Shown here: one piece after another, positions 1-6,475 of the stretch
Layout of the letters: every line of letters begins with the position of its first letter
How positions within the stretch are numbered: position 1 is the first letter of the stretch
NCBI RefSeq assembly: GCF_000374645.1
Contig: NZ_KB894807.1
Coordinates: 1-64,000, forward strand
From: Arhodomonas aquaeolei DSM 8974
GTDB lineage: Bacteria > Pseudomonadota > Gammaproteobacteria > Nitrococcales > Nitrococcaceae
Direction: 5' to 3'
Length of the DNA: 64,000 bases
Program-made: the position numbers and the translations under genes
The notes under the pieces: model-generated
The model's database searches: none
Told to the model about the DNA's origin: nothing
The model's input: the letters and a program-made list of their open reading frames with translations, nothing else

Positions 1-529
1 TCATGGCCACATGCCACTTCGTGGTGCTGCCACGATGCTCGGCGCGCTTGCTCACGCCCTGATAGGCCGAGTCGCCGAAGGCGTGTTGCTCGGCGCCATG
101 GAGCAGGTGGTGCGCCTGGGTGATGTCGGCGGCATTGGCGGGCGTGGCGACCATCGAGTGCACCAGCCCCGAGCCGGCGTCCACGCCGATATGCGCCTTC
201 ATGCCGAAGTAGTACTGCTTGCCTTTCTTCGTCTGATGCATCTCGGGGTCGCGCGCCTTGTCCCTGTTCTTCGTCGACGGCGGTGCAGCAATGAGTGTGG
301 CATCGACGATGGTGCCCTCGCGCAGCATCAACCCCTGCTCGGCGAGGTGGGCGTTGATCGCCTCAAAGATCCGCCGCGTGAGCCCGTGGCGCTCCAGGAG
401 CCGGCGGAACTTCAACAGCGTGGTCGCATCCGGCGCCGCCTCCCGCGCAAGGTCGATGCCCACAAACCGCCGGATCGCCTGGCTGTCGTAGATCGCATCC
501 TCGATGCCCTCGCCGGAGAGCCCGAAGCA
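1..529 (-). pseudogene. IS5-family transposase, N-terminally truncated, runs off left edge
   Basis: Read on the minus strand, 529 down to 1 is open in one frame and gives an IS5-group DDE transposase: GLSGEGIEDAIYDSQAIRRF near the start, then the FRRLLERHGL segment, IVDATLIAAPPSTKNRD with the first catalytic Asp, KGKQYYFGMKAHIGVDAG, and finally FGDSAYQGV. An in-frame TAG lies at 530-532, directly before the conserved region, and only about 30 bases separate it from what looks like the element's terminal inverted repeat. The first 50-60 residues of a normal transposase (the DNA-binding part) are therefore missing, so this copy should be inactive. The other end lies outside the window, so it is unknown whether the C-terminus is complete. 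The frame and family are clear; the exact group within IS5 is not. Confidence 0.85.
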
Positions 530-558
530 CTACCCCCGCCCGGTACAGCCGGGAGGGA

Positions 559-584
559 ATAAATCAGTGTTTCCTTAGGGCTCG
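559..584 (-). repeat. Putative terminal inverted repeat of the IS5-family element
   Basis: On the minus strand the sequence GAGCCCTAAGGAAACACTG (about 584-566) followed by ATTTATTC resembles the outer ends of IS5-group elements and sits just upstream of the transposase remnant. It marks the likely right boundary of the insertion. The partner end is outside the window, so the exact outer base and the target duplication cannot be confirmed. Confidence 0.5.
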
Positions 585-617
585 ATCAACGTAGTATTTT
601 CTTAGCACCTGTTAAAT
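585..617 (-). other. Remnant of attC site of the SIR2-HerA cassette, cut by the IS
   Basis: The herA stop codon (TAA, 612-614) lies inside ATTTAAC (617-611 on the minus strand), which fits the R'' core consensus RYYYAAC. In the other cassettes of this array the stop codon also sits in or beside R''. Only about 27 bases follow before the IS end, so the rest of the attC is missing or displaced. This reading depends on the array context; a 7-base core alone would not be convincing. Confidence 0.4.
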
Positions 618-2342
618 ATTTTGCTTACGCCAGTTACCCACTGCAATTGACAGGCGTTTATCCTTGGCGGGCTGTTGCCATTCATCCCAAAAGTCGACCG
701 TGCCGCTGTTTGGTTTATTGTGAGGCTCGCCGACTCTGATCCGGCTTGGTAGCAAGCTAGCATCACCAACAACAAGCGCTTCACCCGTATCGAGGGTCGG
801 CAGAATGTCGCTAAATCCGCCTAGACTATCCGGAAGGAGACGCTTTATAACGCCCTGATCCTCGGCGTTGGTCAACCTCATGGATACGAAGTTGCTGCAT
901 TGGCTGAGCATAGTTTTATTTACCTCAGACGGACGCTGACTGATCACCACCAAACTCACGCCGTATTTACGCCCCTCCTTCGCGATTCGCTCGAAAATAT
1001 CGAGTGAGATGTCGTCAGCAGATTCAGCCATGTTGCGTTGAGGCATGTAGAGATGCGCCTCGTCACACAAAAGCGCTATAGGATGACGTAACTCCGATGG
1101 CGTCCACTGTTGGACGGAGAACGTGACCCGCGCAACCAGAGATACGATCAGGGGCAGAACGTCAGAAGGCACTTCAGAGAAGTTAATTATCTTTATGCCT
1201 GCCTTGCCATTCTCGTCGGTACTCCCAAGTACCGCCGTGACGAATTTATCGAGCCAAGTGAAGTCCAGGACGTCGGCACCACCATTGAACATAAAGCCAA
1301 GACGTCTATCGGAGATCTTGTTCTCAAGGCGAGAAATCATACGGGCGAGTTTTCCGTAGAATTCACCTTGCTTCTCGCTGCCAGATCTTGCTCCAGGAAC
1401 CATTTCGACGTTGATTTCATTCAGGCGTGCCATCAGGACATCCAGCTCGAATGGGACCGGACTATCAACCGTGAAGTGCTTCAACACATCGTTCTGACTA
1501 TTTTCTTCGAGGTACCTTTGCTTCGCCTGATTGATTTCGCGAGCCATGATCATGGCTTGGTTGGGAGCATTTTGGTCGCTTCGATCGACGAACATAGATA
1601 CCAGCGCCTCGTACGAAAGAAGCCAGTATGGTAGGTAGAACACACCGTCGGCGATAGTTTTCTTGTCCTCAACGTCTGCTGGCCCAGCGACTTTAAAGTG
1701 CTGGATGCCTTCCCCTACCAAGGGCGAATATTCGCCATGGAGGTCGAATACGATGGCATTAGCTGAAGAAAGCGCCGACATCTGCTCGATGATTTTGGCA
1801 GTCGTCCAGGATTTACCCGAGCCGGTGCTTCCACCAACAAAAGCATGGCGCTGGAAAAACTTGTTACCGTTGAGATAAGCAACCGCGTTTTCATCCAGAG
1901 TATATTTACCGAGGGTCAAGGCATTTCCATCGGCCGAGATACTGGAGAGCGTGCGCATAAACCCAGTGAGGTTTTCGCCTTCGAGTGAGAAACAATTCGC
2001 GTCGATTTCGGGAACGCTTTCTAGAGTGCGGCGGAATACATTTTCCTTTTCACCATCACGATCCAGCATAGTGCCAATCAGAGCTATACGACACATATTT
2101 AGCTCTGATGCTTGGTCGTTGATACCGTCACCAACAACTTCCTCAATGCCACGCTTACGGGTGACTTGCGTGATAACACCGATGAGGTGTTGCCCCGGTT
2201 TGCTACTTTGGAGCACGGCTAGATGGTTAACCTGCAACCTTTTTAGCTGGTCAACATTCTCAACCTCTACGATCACATTTGTTGTGTCGACGGAAGCTAC
2301 TTTCCCAAGTGTCTCCTCATCGCTAAAGTTAAATATCGCCAT
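612..2342 (-). CDS. herA: HerA-like ATPase of a SIR2-HerA anti-phage system
   Basis: A 576-residue HerA/FtsK-superfamily ATPase. Residues 1-100 resemble the HAS-barrel domain; Walker A is GGSTGSGKS at about 170-178, and Walker B with its acidic pair is ALLCDEAH in the second half. HerA proteins form hexameric DNA-translocating rings. The gene starts 9 bases after the stop of a SIR2-domain gene, the pair known as the SIR2-HerA defence system, in which the two proteins assemble into a large complex that depletes NAD+ and acts as a nuclease/ATPase on infection. The stop codon overlaps an attC-type core, which suggests the pair is one integron cassette. The N-terminal methionine is good (MAIFNFSDEE). 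The pairing is established; function here is inferred by homology. Confidence 0.92.
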   Translation of the reverse strand: MAIFNFSDEETLGKVASVDTTNVIVEVENVDQLKRLQVNHLAVLQSSKPGQHLIGVITQVTRKRGIEEVVGDGINDQASELNMCRIALIGTMLDRDGEKENVFRRTLESVPEIDANCFSLEGENLTGFMRTLSSISADGNALTLGKYTLDENAVAYLNGNKFFQRHAFVGGSTGSGKSWTTAKIIEQMSALSSANAIVFDLHGEYSPLVGEGIQHFKVAGPADVEDKKTIADGVFYLPYWLLSYEALVSMFVDRSDQNAPNQAMIMAREINQAKQRYLEENSQNDVLKHFTVDSPVPFELDVLMARLNEINVEMVPGARSGSEKQGEFYGKLARMISRLENKISDRRLGFMFNGGADVLDFTWLDKFVTAVLGSTDENGKAGIKIINFSEVPSDVLPLIVSLVARVTFSVQQWTPSELRHPIALLCDEAHLYMPQRNMAESADDISLDIFERIAKEGRKYGVSLVVISQRPSEVNKTMLSQCSNFVSMRLTNAEDQGVIKRLLPDSLGGFSDILPTLDTGEALVVGDASLLPSRIRVGEPHNKPNSGTVDFWDEWQQPAKDKRLSIAVGNWRKQNI

Positions 2343-2351
2343 ATCTTCTTC

Positions 2352-3365
2352 CTACATAATGAGTGATAGGTAGCCTTCAAGAGTCCAGAGATTCTCTTCT
2401 ACCTTCAGCGGATTATTATCCAGAGAGGAATAGACGATGGATTGATCGTCTGTTTCGCCCCGTTCTATCGCCAAGTAGTTCTGTGCTTTTCCCTCAATAA
2501 TTAGCTTCTTGGCAGAATCAGAAAGGGCGTATGTGATGATGGTGATCGGAACATTCTTCCGGAGGCAATTTACCATCAGTTTCGGCTGAATGTGCTCGTC
2601 ATTAAAACCGTAACCAACACAAAGATAAGAGCCCGCCTCGTTGAGAGCTTGATCAGCGTTACGAATAATGGAACGGAATGGCTCAAGATGGGTTTTTTGG
2701 TATTTTTGTGTTCCAGGAGTTACGATCTGCGGCTGGTAGTTATCAGGTACGTCATTGATACTTGAGAGAGCAACAGTATCTCCCAAAGGGGACTGAAACC
2801 AATCCAGAGACCCATGGACTTTCCAAATGTTAGCTCTACGGGCTGAGGTTATTTCTGTAGGGTCGGCCAACTGACGAAAGAAGCCGTGGGTAAACCCGGT
2901 AAAATGGTGGATCCGCCCTTGATCGCAGGCATACTCTGCTAGACGATCATAGTTTGTAGTGACAATGTTCACAGTTTTAAGGCTGCTTTTGAACATATGC
3001 TGAATAAGGCGAGTCAATGGAAACATCGCATTATCTTCAAGGCCATTTCTAAATATTCCGTTATCTTCAGATTTAATCAGTACCCAGGTCGACTTGACTA
3101 TTCTTGATGTCAGCTCTTCAGAAGCTGTTACGCGATATAAGGCAGATTCCAAGTCAACATCATCTTTTAACAACTGGCAGAATTCGTCCCATGTCTTGAT
3201 ATCGGTACTATTTAGCCCCGAAATTTCAGTATTCTCAACCAGATGGTTAGCCAGTGCCGACATTCCAGACATGCCGTGCGCAGCCGAGGCACCACTGCCC
3301 AAAATGAGGACAGGTGCTTTTCCATAGAAGTCCTGAGCTTGTTTTTGGTAGTTCAAACCAGACAT
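2352..3365 (-). CDS. sir2: SIR2-domain NADase effector of a SIR2-HerA anti-phage system
   Basis: A 337-residue protein with a SIR2-type Rossmann fold. The NAD-binding glycine motif is VLILGSGASAAHG (residues 19-31), TTNYDRL (136-142) carries the conserved Asn/Asp, and KVHGSLDWF (182-190) has the His expected at the catalytic position. In defence-associated SIR2 proteins these residues hydrolyse NAD+. The gene is followed after 9 bases by herA, so the two are probably cotranscribed. It starts about 68 bases inside the cassette boundary at 3438/3439, with GAGAGAG as a plausible ribosome binding site 4-10 bases before the ATG. GC content is much lower than the chromosome average, consistent with transfer. 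Confidence 0.92.
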   Translation of the reverse strand: MSGLNYQKQAQDFYGKAPVLILGSGASAAHGMSGMSALANHLVENTEISGLNSTDIKTWDEFCQLLKDDVDLESALYRVTASEELTSRIVKSTWVLIKSEDNGIFRNGLEDNAMFPLTRLIQHMFKSSLKTVNIVTTNYDRLAEYACDQGRIHHFTGFTHGFFRQLADPTEITSARRANIWKVHGSLDWFQSPLGDTVALSSINDVPDNYQPQIVTPGTQKYQKTHLEPFRSIIRNADQALNEAGSYLCVGYGFNDEHIQPKLMVNCLRKNVPITIITYALSDSAKKLIIEGKAQNYLAIERGETDDQSIVYSSLDNNPLKVEENLWTLEGYLSLIM

Positions 3366-3432
3366 ATCACTCTCTCAATTATTGCACCTGTATCCTTCGT
3401 TTTAACGTACGGCATGTCGAAAGCCCCAGTAG

Positions 3433-3504
3433 CCCTAACGCTAATGCTCAGCCGACGCGAAACCGCGTAGCGGTTGAGCGGTCGGCTGCAGCGCGTGGTT
3501 GGGC
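3433..3504 (-). other. attC site between the Cas2-like cassette and the SIR2-HerA cassette
   Basis: On the minus strand it runs from GCCCAAC (3504-3498, fits RYYYAAC) to GTTAGGG (3439-3433, one deviation from GTTRRRY). In between, CAGCCGAC and GTCGGCTG form an 8-bp inverted repeat at the L''/L' positions, around a central imperfect palindrome (AACCGC/GCGGTT). Length is 72 bp. The upstream cassette's stop codon (3509-3511) lies four bases before R''. Confidence 0.8.
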
Positions 3505-3508
3505 CAAA

Positions 3509-3805
3509 TCACGTCGATCCGGCACCCCATGCCCAGTCGCCGCCAACAACGACGAAAATCTCAGAGCTAAAACCTCTCCGCTTAAAAGCAGCCTGCACTT
3601 GATTTCTGATGTCGTCTCGAACCGACGTCGAACTGTTTCCGTTGAAGGTTCCCATGACTGATGTCGTCGGAATCACAACATCCCCTCCCTGGTCCGATTT
3701 TATGACCTTTTTCAGGCCGATAGTTGCCAAATCGGAGTACGCGTTCTCGTAATCCTGCCTAGACGCGTTCTCTAAATCGAACATGCAAAACACTAGGTAA
3801 CTCAT
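3509..3805 (-). CDS. Cassette protein of unknown function, possible Cas2/SinR-like fold
   Basis: A 98-residue protein when started at the ATG at 3805 (MSYLVFCMFDLE), which has GGAG 7 bases upstream and lies inside the cassette; the longer open frame from 3883 would begin within the upstream attC and is rejected. The layout is a first strand ending in FDLE, a helix, a strand at VVIPTTSVMG, a helix at SVRDDIRNQVQAAF, and a last strand FVVVGGDWAWG. This strand-helix order and the Asp after strand 1 recall the ferredoxin-like Cas2/SinR/VapD group, small proteins common as free-standing cassettes or toxins. That is inference from pattern only; no catalytic activity is claimed. Confidence 0.7.
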   Translation of the reverse strand: MSYLVFCMFDLENASRQDYENAYSDLATIGLKKVIKSDQGGDVVIPTTSVMGTFNGNSSTSVRDDIRNQVQAAFKRRGFSSEIFVVVGGDWAWGAGST

Positions 3806-3823
3806 GAGGGATCTCCACGTACG

Positions 3824-3910
3824 GCCTAACGCCGAAGCTGAGAGGCGTTTGTGGAGTGGAGCGCGAAGCGCGTAACGGAACAAACGTCCCTCTCCAGCGA
3901 TTTGTTATGC
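3824..3910 (-). other. attC site between cassettes 3 and 4
   Basis: On the minus strand it runs from GCATAAC (3910-3904, RYYYAAC with one deviation) to GTTAGGC (3830-3824, GTTRRRY). The interior is strongly self-complementary: CGTTTGT pairs with ACAAACG, and a central GCGC/TTCG/GCGC hairpin follows. Length is 87 bp. The stop codon of cassette 3 (TAA at 3905-3907) lies inside R''. Confidence 0.85.
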
Positions 3911-4330
3911 CTCATCAATATCGATAACTCGGGCATTGTTTCGTTGCACCCAAGGCTCAACTTCGCTTTCGATCCAAGAGAGAACCACGATTGCTGACGC
4001 TAACCTACAAGCATCGACTTTTTTTAGCATTTTGTCGCCGCCCCAAAGAGCCAGAACAACTCCTCGCTCCGATAGCGGATTTACCGTCTGCATTGATTTG
4101 ATGTTTACGGGGCGATCATGGAACGTGCAATGCTGGCCCTTAACCATGTTCTTAACGAATTTTTCCCCAAGAACATCCGCAAGCACCGTGTTTTCGCAAT
4201 GCTTAAGCGCGGGAACCAGAAGCGTGATGTTGAGGGAGCGATCTTCTGCGAGTACGGCAGCAGCACCCAGGGCGGTATTTAGCTTCGCCTTATCTGGACC
4301 ATAAGCAAGTACTGCGAATAAATCACGCAT
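3905..4330 (-). CDS. Integron cassette protein of unknown function, Rossmann-like pattern
   Basis: I do not recognise this family. Started at the ATG at 4330 (MRDLFAVLAYGPDK) it has 141 residues; AAGGA lies 6 bases upstream and the start is just inside the cassette boundary. A longer frame from 4405 would begin inside the previous attC and is rejected. Hydrophobic strands alternate with helices (ITLLVPAL, IKSMQTV, GVVLALWGG, AIVVLSWIE, ARVIDI), the pattern of a parallel Rossmann-like sheet. There is no glycine-rich nucleotide motif, signal peptide or membrane segment. The TAA overlaps the attC R'' core. One-gene cassette in the array; function unknown. Confidence 0.75.
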   Translation of the reverse strand: MRDLFAVLAYGPDKAKLNTALGAAAVLAEDRSLNITLLVPALKHCENTVLADVLGEKFVKNMVKGQHCTFHDRPVNIKSMQTVNPLSERGVVLALWGGDKMLKKVDACRLASAIVVLSWIESEVEPWVQRNNARVIDIDEA

Positions 4331-4344
4331 AAGATTTCCTTGTG

Positions 4345-4414
4345 GCATAACGCTTGGCTTTGCGGCACACCGGAGCGCAGCGTAGGCGTGTCCGACAACA
4401 GCCACTGGTTATGC
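4345..4414 (-). other. attC site between cassettes 2 and 3
   Basis: On the minus strand it runs from GCATAAC (4414-4408) to GTTATGC (4351-4345), which are exact reverse complements of each other. The interior has the inverted segments GTCGGACACGCC and GGTGTGCCG. Length is 70 bp. The stop codon of cassette 2 (4409-4411) lies inside R''. This is the clearest attC of the array. Confidence 0.87.
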
Positions 4415-4843
4415 GGGTACATGCACCGAATTTATGGGGACAATTCTCTCATGATCGACAAGAATCTCTCTCCCAGACCATACAAGCGCACCGATGCCAT
4501 GGTTTGATAACACCTTCATTATCTGCTTATCCACTCTGGGTCTGACAACATCACCAACCTTTTGGGAAAGCTCTAGAAGACAATCATCCCCAATATCCAC
4601 CATCACAATATCGTCCTTTGCAAAAAACTCCGTGCAGTGAATTTCAAACTTACCCTGACACCTTGAAAAGTTTCTATACTTGTACGACTCCTCAAGTAAA
4701 TCGCTAACCCACATTGGTCGATCAAGGGTATGCAGGTGACAAGCATAGACTCCGTAGTGGTGAAGTTTGGTGCTCTTGGCGATGATTTCTCGTGGTCTAG
4801 TTTGTAAATCCAAAAATCTTTCGATTATTTCGAGCGCTTCCAC
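4409..4843 (-). CDS. Integron cassette protein of unknown function
   Basis: Not recognised. Open from a TTG at 4870 (153 residues), but that codon lies inside the preceding attC. A GTG at 4843, preceded by TAGAGGA, gives 144 residues beginning VEALEIIERFLDLQTRP and is preferred because it lies within the cassette body; the choice is uncertain. The protein is soluble and mixed alpha/beta, with several isolated Cys and His residues (VYACHLH, CQGKFEIHCTEFF) and no clear metal site. The C-terminal part (VWSGREILVDHERIVPI) could be a small beta domain. No function can be offered. Confidence 0.7.
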   Translation of the reverse strand: MEALEIIERFLDLQTRPREIIAKSTKLHHYGVYACHLHTLDRPMWVSDLLEESYKYRNFSRCQGKFEIHCTEFFAKDDIVMVDIGDDCLLELSQKVGDVVRPRVDKQIMKVLSNHGIGALVWSGREILVDHERIVPINSVHVPA

Positions 4844-4855
4844 AATTTCCTCTAC

Positions 4856-4928
4856 GTATAACGCCCGCAACAGCGGAAAATTAGGAGCGCCAGCGAGTAA
4901 TTTGTCCGACTGCTTGCGCTGGTTAAAT
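4856..4928 (-). other. attC site between cassettes 1 and 2
   Basis: On the minus strand it runs from ATTTAAC (4928-4922, fits RYYYAAC) to GTTATAC (4862-4856, one deviation from GTTRRRY). Inverted segments CAGCGCAAGCAGTCGGAC and TTGCGGGCG-side bases give partial pairing. Length is 73 bp. R'' is the exact reverse complement of the GTTAAAT at the attI-cassette 1 junction (5570-5564), as expected if both came from one attC when the cassette was a circle. Confidence 0.7.
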
Positions 4929-4932
4929 TCAT

Positions 4933-5544
4933 CTATAGATCTGGCAGGACAGTTGGGTCAAAGCCCCACATATGATCAGGATTTCGTGTACACCTAACCA
5001 CTGTAGTTTTATTGTTTTTTGGGCCTATCGATCTAAGCTTGAGCCTGCCCGTGCACTTAGGGCAGCTGCCTTCTATTTTAGTGACGTATATTTCGCCCTT
5101 AGAACCAGATTCAAGGTTGAAAAACGGCGGAAAGCTTATGTGCTTGGTTTGCACTAACACCATGCCAATAGGAAATAAAATCGCGCCTATTGCCATAGAT
5201 ACAATAAAGAAGAACTGATATCCAGTACCTATAAACCCAAGAATACTCGCGACACTACCAAAAAAACCAATTAAGCCGGAAATAACCAGCCACGAAGCTT
5301 TCAGCTGGGTCCCTGCCAGGGACAGGGGTCTGACTTTTGTACGATCGATATACGCTTTTTCGGAACCATCTTGATTCGAATTAATATTAATCGTATTGCC
5401 AGTAACCCGGTTTTTATTGCCGAAGTTTACTGAATTATCTCCAGTCGATATTTTAACGCTACCGGCAGCATTCAAAGTGTGACCACATTCGGAGCAAAAC
5501 TTTGCTTGTTCAGTAGCTTCCGTTCCACATTCAGTACAGTGCAT
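4933..5544 (-). CDS. Double zinc-ribbon membrane protein (first integron cassette)
   Basis: A 203-residue protein. The N-terminus is a classic zinc ribbon (MHCTECGTEATEQAKFCSEC, two CxxC pairs), followed by a Ser/Asn/Gly-rich beta-like stretch with repeated N-x-I/V (about residues 30-60). Two membrane segments follow (WLVISGLIGFFGSVASILGF and FFFIVSMAIGAILFPIGMVL, about 84-140), then a second ribbon CPKCTGRLKLRS with C-x-RNPDH near the end. It begins 20 bases after the attI junction with GAGGAGA upstream, so it is the cassette best placed for transcription. A membrane-anchored zinc-ribbon sensor or adaptor is plausible, but no specific role can be assigned. Confidence 0.82.
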   Translation of the reverse strand: MHCTECGTEATEQAKFCSECGHTLNAAGSVKISTGDNSVNFGNKNRVTGNTININSNQDGSEKAYIDRTKVRPLSLAGTQLKASWLVISGLIGFFGSVASILGFIGTGYQFFFIVSMAIGAILFPIGMVLVQTKHISFPPFFNLESGSKGEIYVTKIEGSCPKCTGRLKLRSIGPKNNKTTVVRCTRNPDHMWGFDPTVLPDL

Positions 5545-5563
5545 CGTTACTATTTCTCCTCAA

Positions 5564-5720
5564 ATTTAACAGTGATTAGGTAGCGCGCACGGATATTCAA
5601 TAAACGTGCGCGCACGATATTGCAGGCTGCGGGCTTGCGTTTTCCACTGTAACCTACTGATTTTATAGACCATCCGTCTCCGCGCCGCCAGGCCTGCCGC
5701 AATATCGTGCGCGCAGTTTG
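5564..5720. other. attI-like site with iterated integrase-binding-like repeats
   Basis: Cassette 1 begins at GTTAAAT (minus strand, 5570-5564), a good GTTRRRY core, which places the recombination point here. Next to it are three copies of a GCGCGCACG(G)ATATT motif: two direct copies at 5583-5597 and 5609-5622 and one inverted at 5702-5715. The last two form a 17-bp perfect inverted repeat. In studied integrons attI contains the core plus direct-repeat integrase sites, so this arrangement fits, but binding is inferred. Confidence 0.6.
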
Positions 5721-5746
5721 AGTCCGCGTCATTGATACTGTATATA
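5718..5746 (+). promoter_or_regulatory. Promoter of the integrase gene remnant
   Basis: TTGAGT (5718-5723) and TATATA (5741-5746) are separated by exactly 17 bases and point to the ATG at 5776. The -10 box lies inside the LexA operator. Confidence 0.6.
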
Positions 5747-5753
5747 TATACAG
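5738..5753 (+). promoter_or_regulatory. LexA (SOS) box
   Basis: CTGTATATATATACAG is a perfect CTG-N10-CAG LexA operator with the alternating TA core of the gammaproteobacterial consensus. It overlaps the -10 of the integrase promoter, the position known for SOS-controlled integron integrases. Confidence 0.9.
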
Positions 5754-5775
5754 TATTCAACATGGAGGTGATGTC

Positions 5776-5946
5776 ATGGACTCGACACGCAAGCGCCGGC
5801 TGATGGATCAGGTCCGCCGGGCGTTGCGGGTGTTCCTCGAATACCTGGCGGTGGAGCGCAAGGTGGCCGCGGCGACTGCGTCGGTGATAGCGGATTCGGG
5901 AGACACCCTCTCCCCCAGCCCCTCTCCCGTGAAGGGAGAGGGGTGA
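5776..5946 (+). pseudogene. intI: Integron integrase remnant
   Basis: The open frame begins MDSTRKRRLMDQVRRALRV, matching the start of integron tyrosine recombinases (LLDQVR...), then jumps to FLEYLAVERKVAAAT, matching the segment near residues 60-75 of IntI (FLTHLAVERxVAxxT). About 40 residues between them are missing, and after AAAT the frame enters the 114-bp repeat array and stops at 5944-5946. The catalytic R-H-R-Y domain is absent, so the protein would be inactive. GGAGGTG lies 7-13 bases before the ATG. Its position and direction relative to the attI and cassettes, and the SOS promoter, support the identification. Confidence 0.8.
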
Positions 5947-6300
5947 ACAGTGGGTCGCGCCTTGCTGGGGCGGGCCGGTCGTTCGGCTGCCGGGTGAGTG
6001 TGTGCGGATTCGGGCGACACCCTCTCCCCCAGCCCCTCTCCCGTGGAGGGAGAGGGGTGAACAGTGGGTCGCGCCTCGCTGGGGCGGGCGGGTCGCTCGG
6101 CTGTCGGGTGAGTGCCTGCGGATTTCGGGGACGCCCGCTCCCCTGGCCTCTCTCCCTTGCAGGGAGGGGGGTGAACGGCGGATCGCGCTCTGGTGGGGCG
6201 GACGGGCTGATCGGCTGCCGGGTGGGTGGGTGCGGATTTCGGAGAGCCCCTCTCCACCGGCCCCTCTCCCTGAAGGGAGCGGTGAGCGGCTGCTCGGCAG
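5890..6300. repeat. Tandem array of 114-bp GC-rich repeats
   Basis: GCGGATT(T/C)CGGG recurs at 5890, 6004, 6118 and 6232, an exact 114-bp period with a partial fourth unit. Each unit holds a palindrome of the type CCCTCTCCC...GGGAGAGGG followed by a GGTCGCGC / GGGCGG spacer. The sequence type (CTCTCCC palindromes) is widespread in intergenic DNA of GC-rich gammaproteobacteria. The array has interrupted intI. Open frames across it on both strands are repeat artefacts. The remainder to 6475 shows no gene. Confidence 0.88.
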
Positions 6301-6421
6301 TCTGTCCACCGGGGACTGGCGTCCCCCGGCTAGTTGTGCGCGCTGCCGTCCGTGGCTGGTGTCCATTCCCTCATCCCCTCACCCCTCGGCGTGCCGGCGC
6401 ACGCCCGGTTAGCTCAAGGCT

Positions 6422-6459
6422 GCCCCGGCCGGCATGGTGTTGTCCAGTCGGCCGGGGCG
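6422..6459 (-). terminator. Hairpin downstream of nrdJb, possible terminator
   Basis: GCCCCGGCCG (6422-6431) and CGGCCGGGGC (6450-6459) form a 10-bp perfect stem just after the nrdJb stop. No T-run follows on the minus strand, so it may be a 3'-end stabiliser instead. Confidence 0.4.
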
Positions 6460-6475
6460 ATCCCGCGCGGGATCG

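Larger units (their letters stand above)
604..5946. mobile_element. Degenerate chromosomal integron with five cassettes
   Basis: The parts are in canonical order: a broken integrase gene (5776-5946, +) with a LexA-overlapped promoter, an attI-like segment (5564-5720), then five cassettes all read on the minus strand away from the integrase. Four attC-like sites lie at 4856-4928, 4345-4414, 3824-3910 and 3433-3504. The cassette genes are far lower in GC than the flanking chromosome, and their stop codons overlap or abut the R'' cores. The integrase cannot be functional, so cassettes can move only if an integrase is supplied in trans. The left boundary is blurred by an IS5-family insertion. Confidence 0.8.

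Noticed and set aside
3905-4405. 166-residue version of cassette protein 3 starting at 4405
   Set aside because: It would start inside the preceding attC; the ATG at 4330 has a good ribosome binding site inside the cassette.
5890-6300. CRISPR array
   Set aside because: The units are directly adjoining 114-bp repeats without unique spacers.
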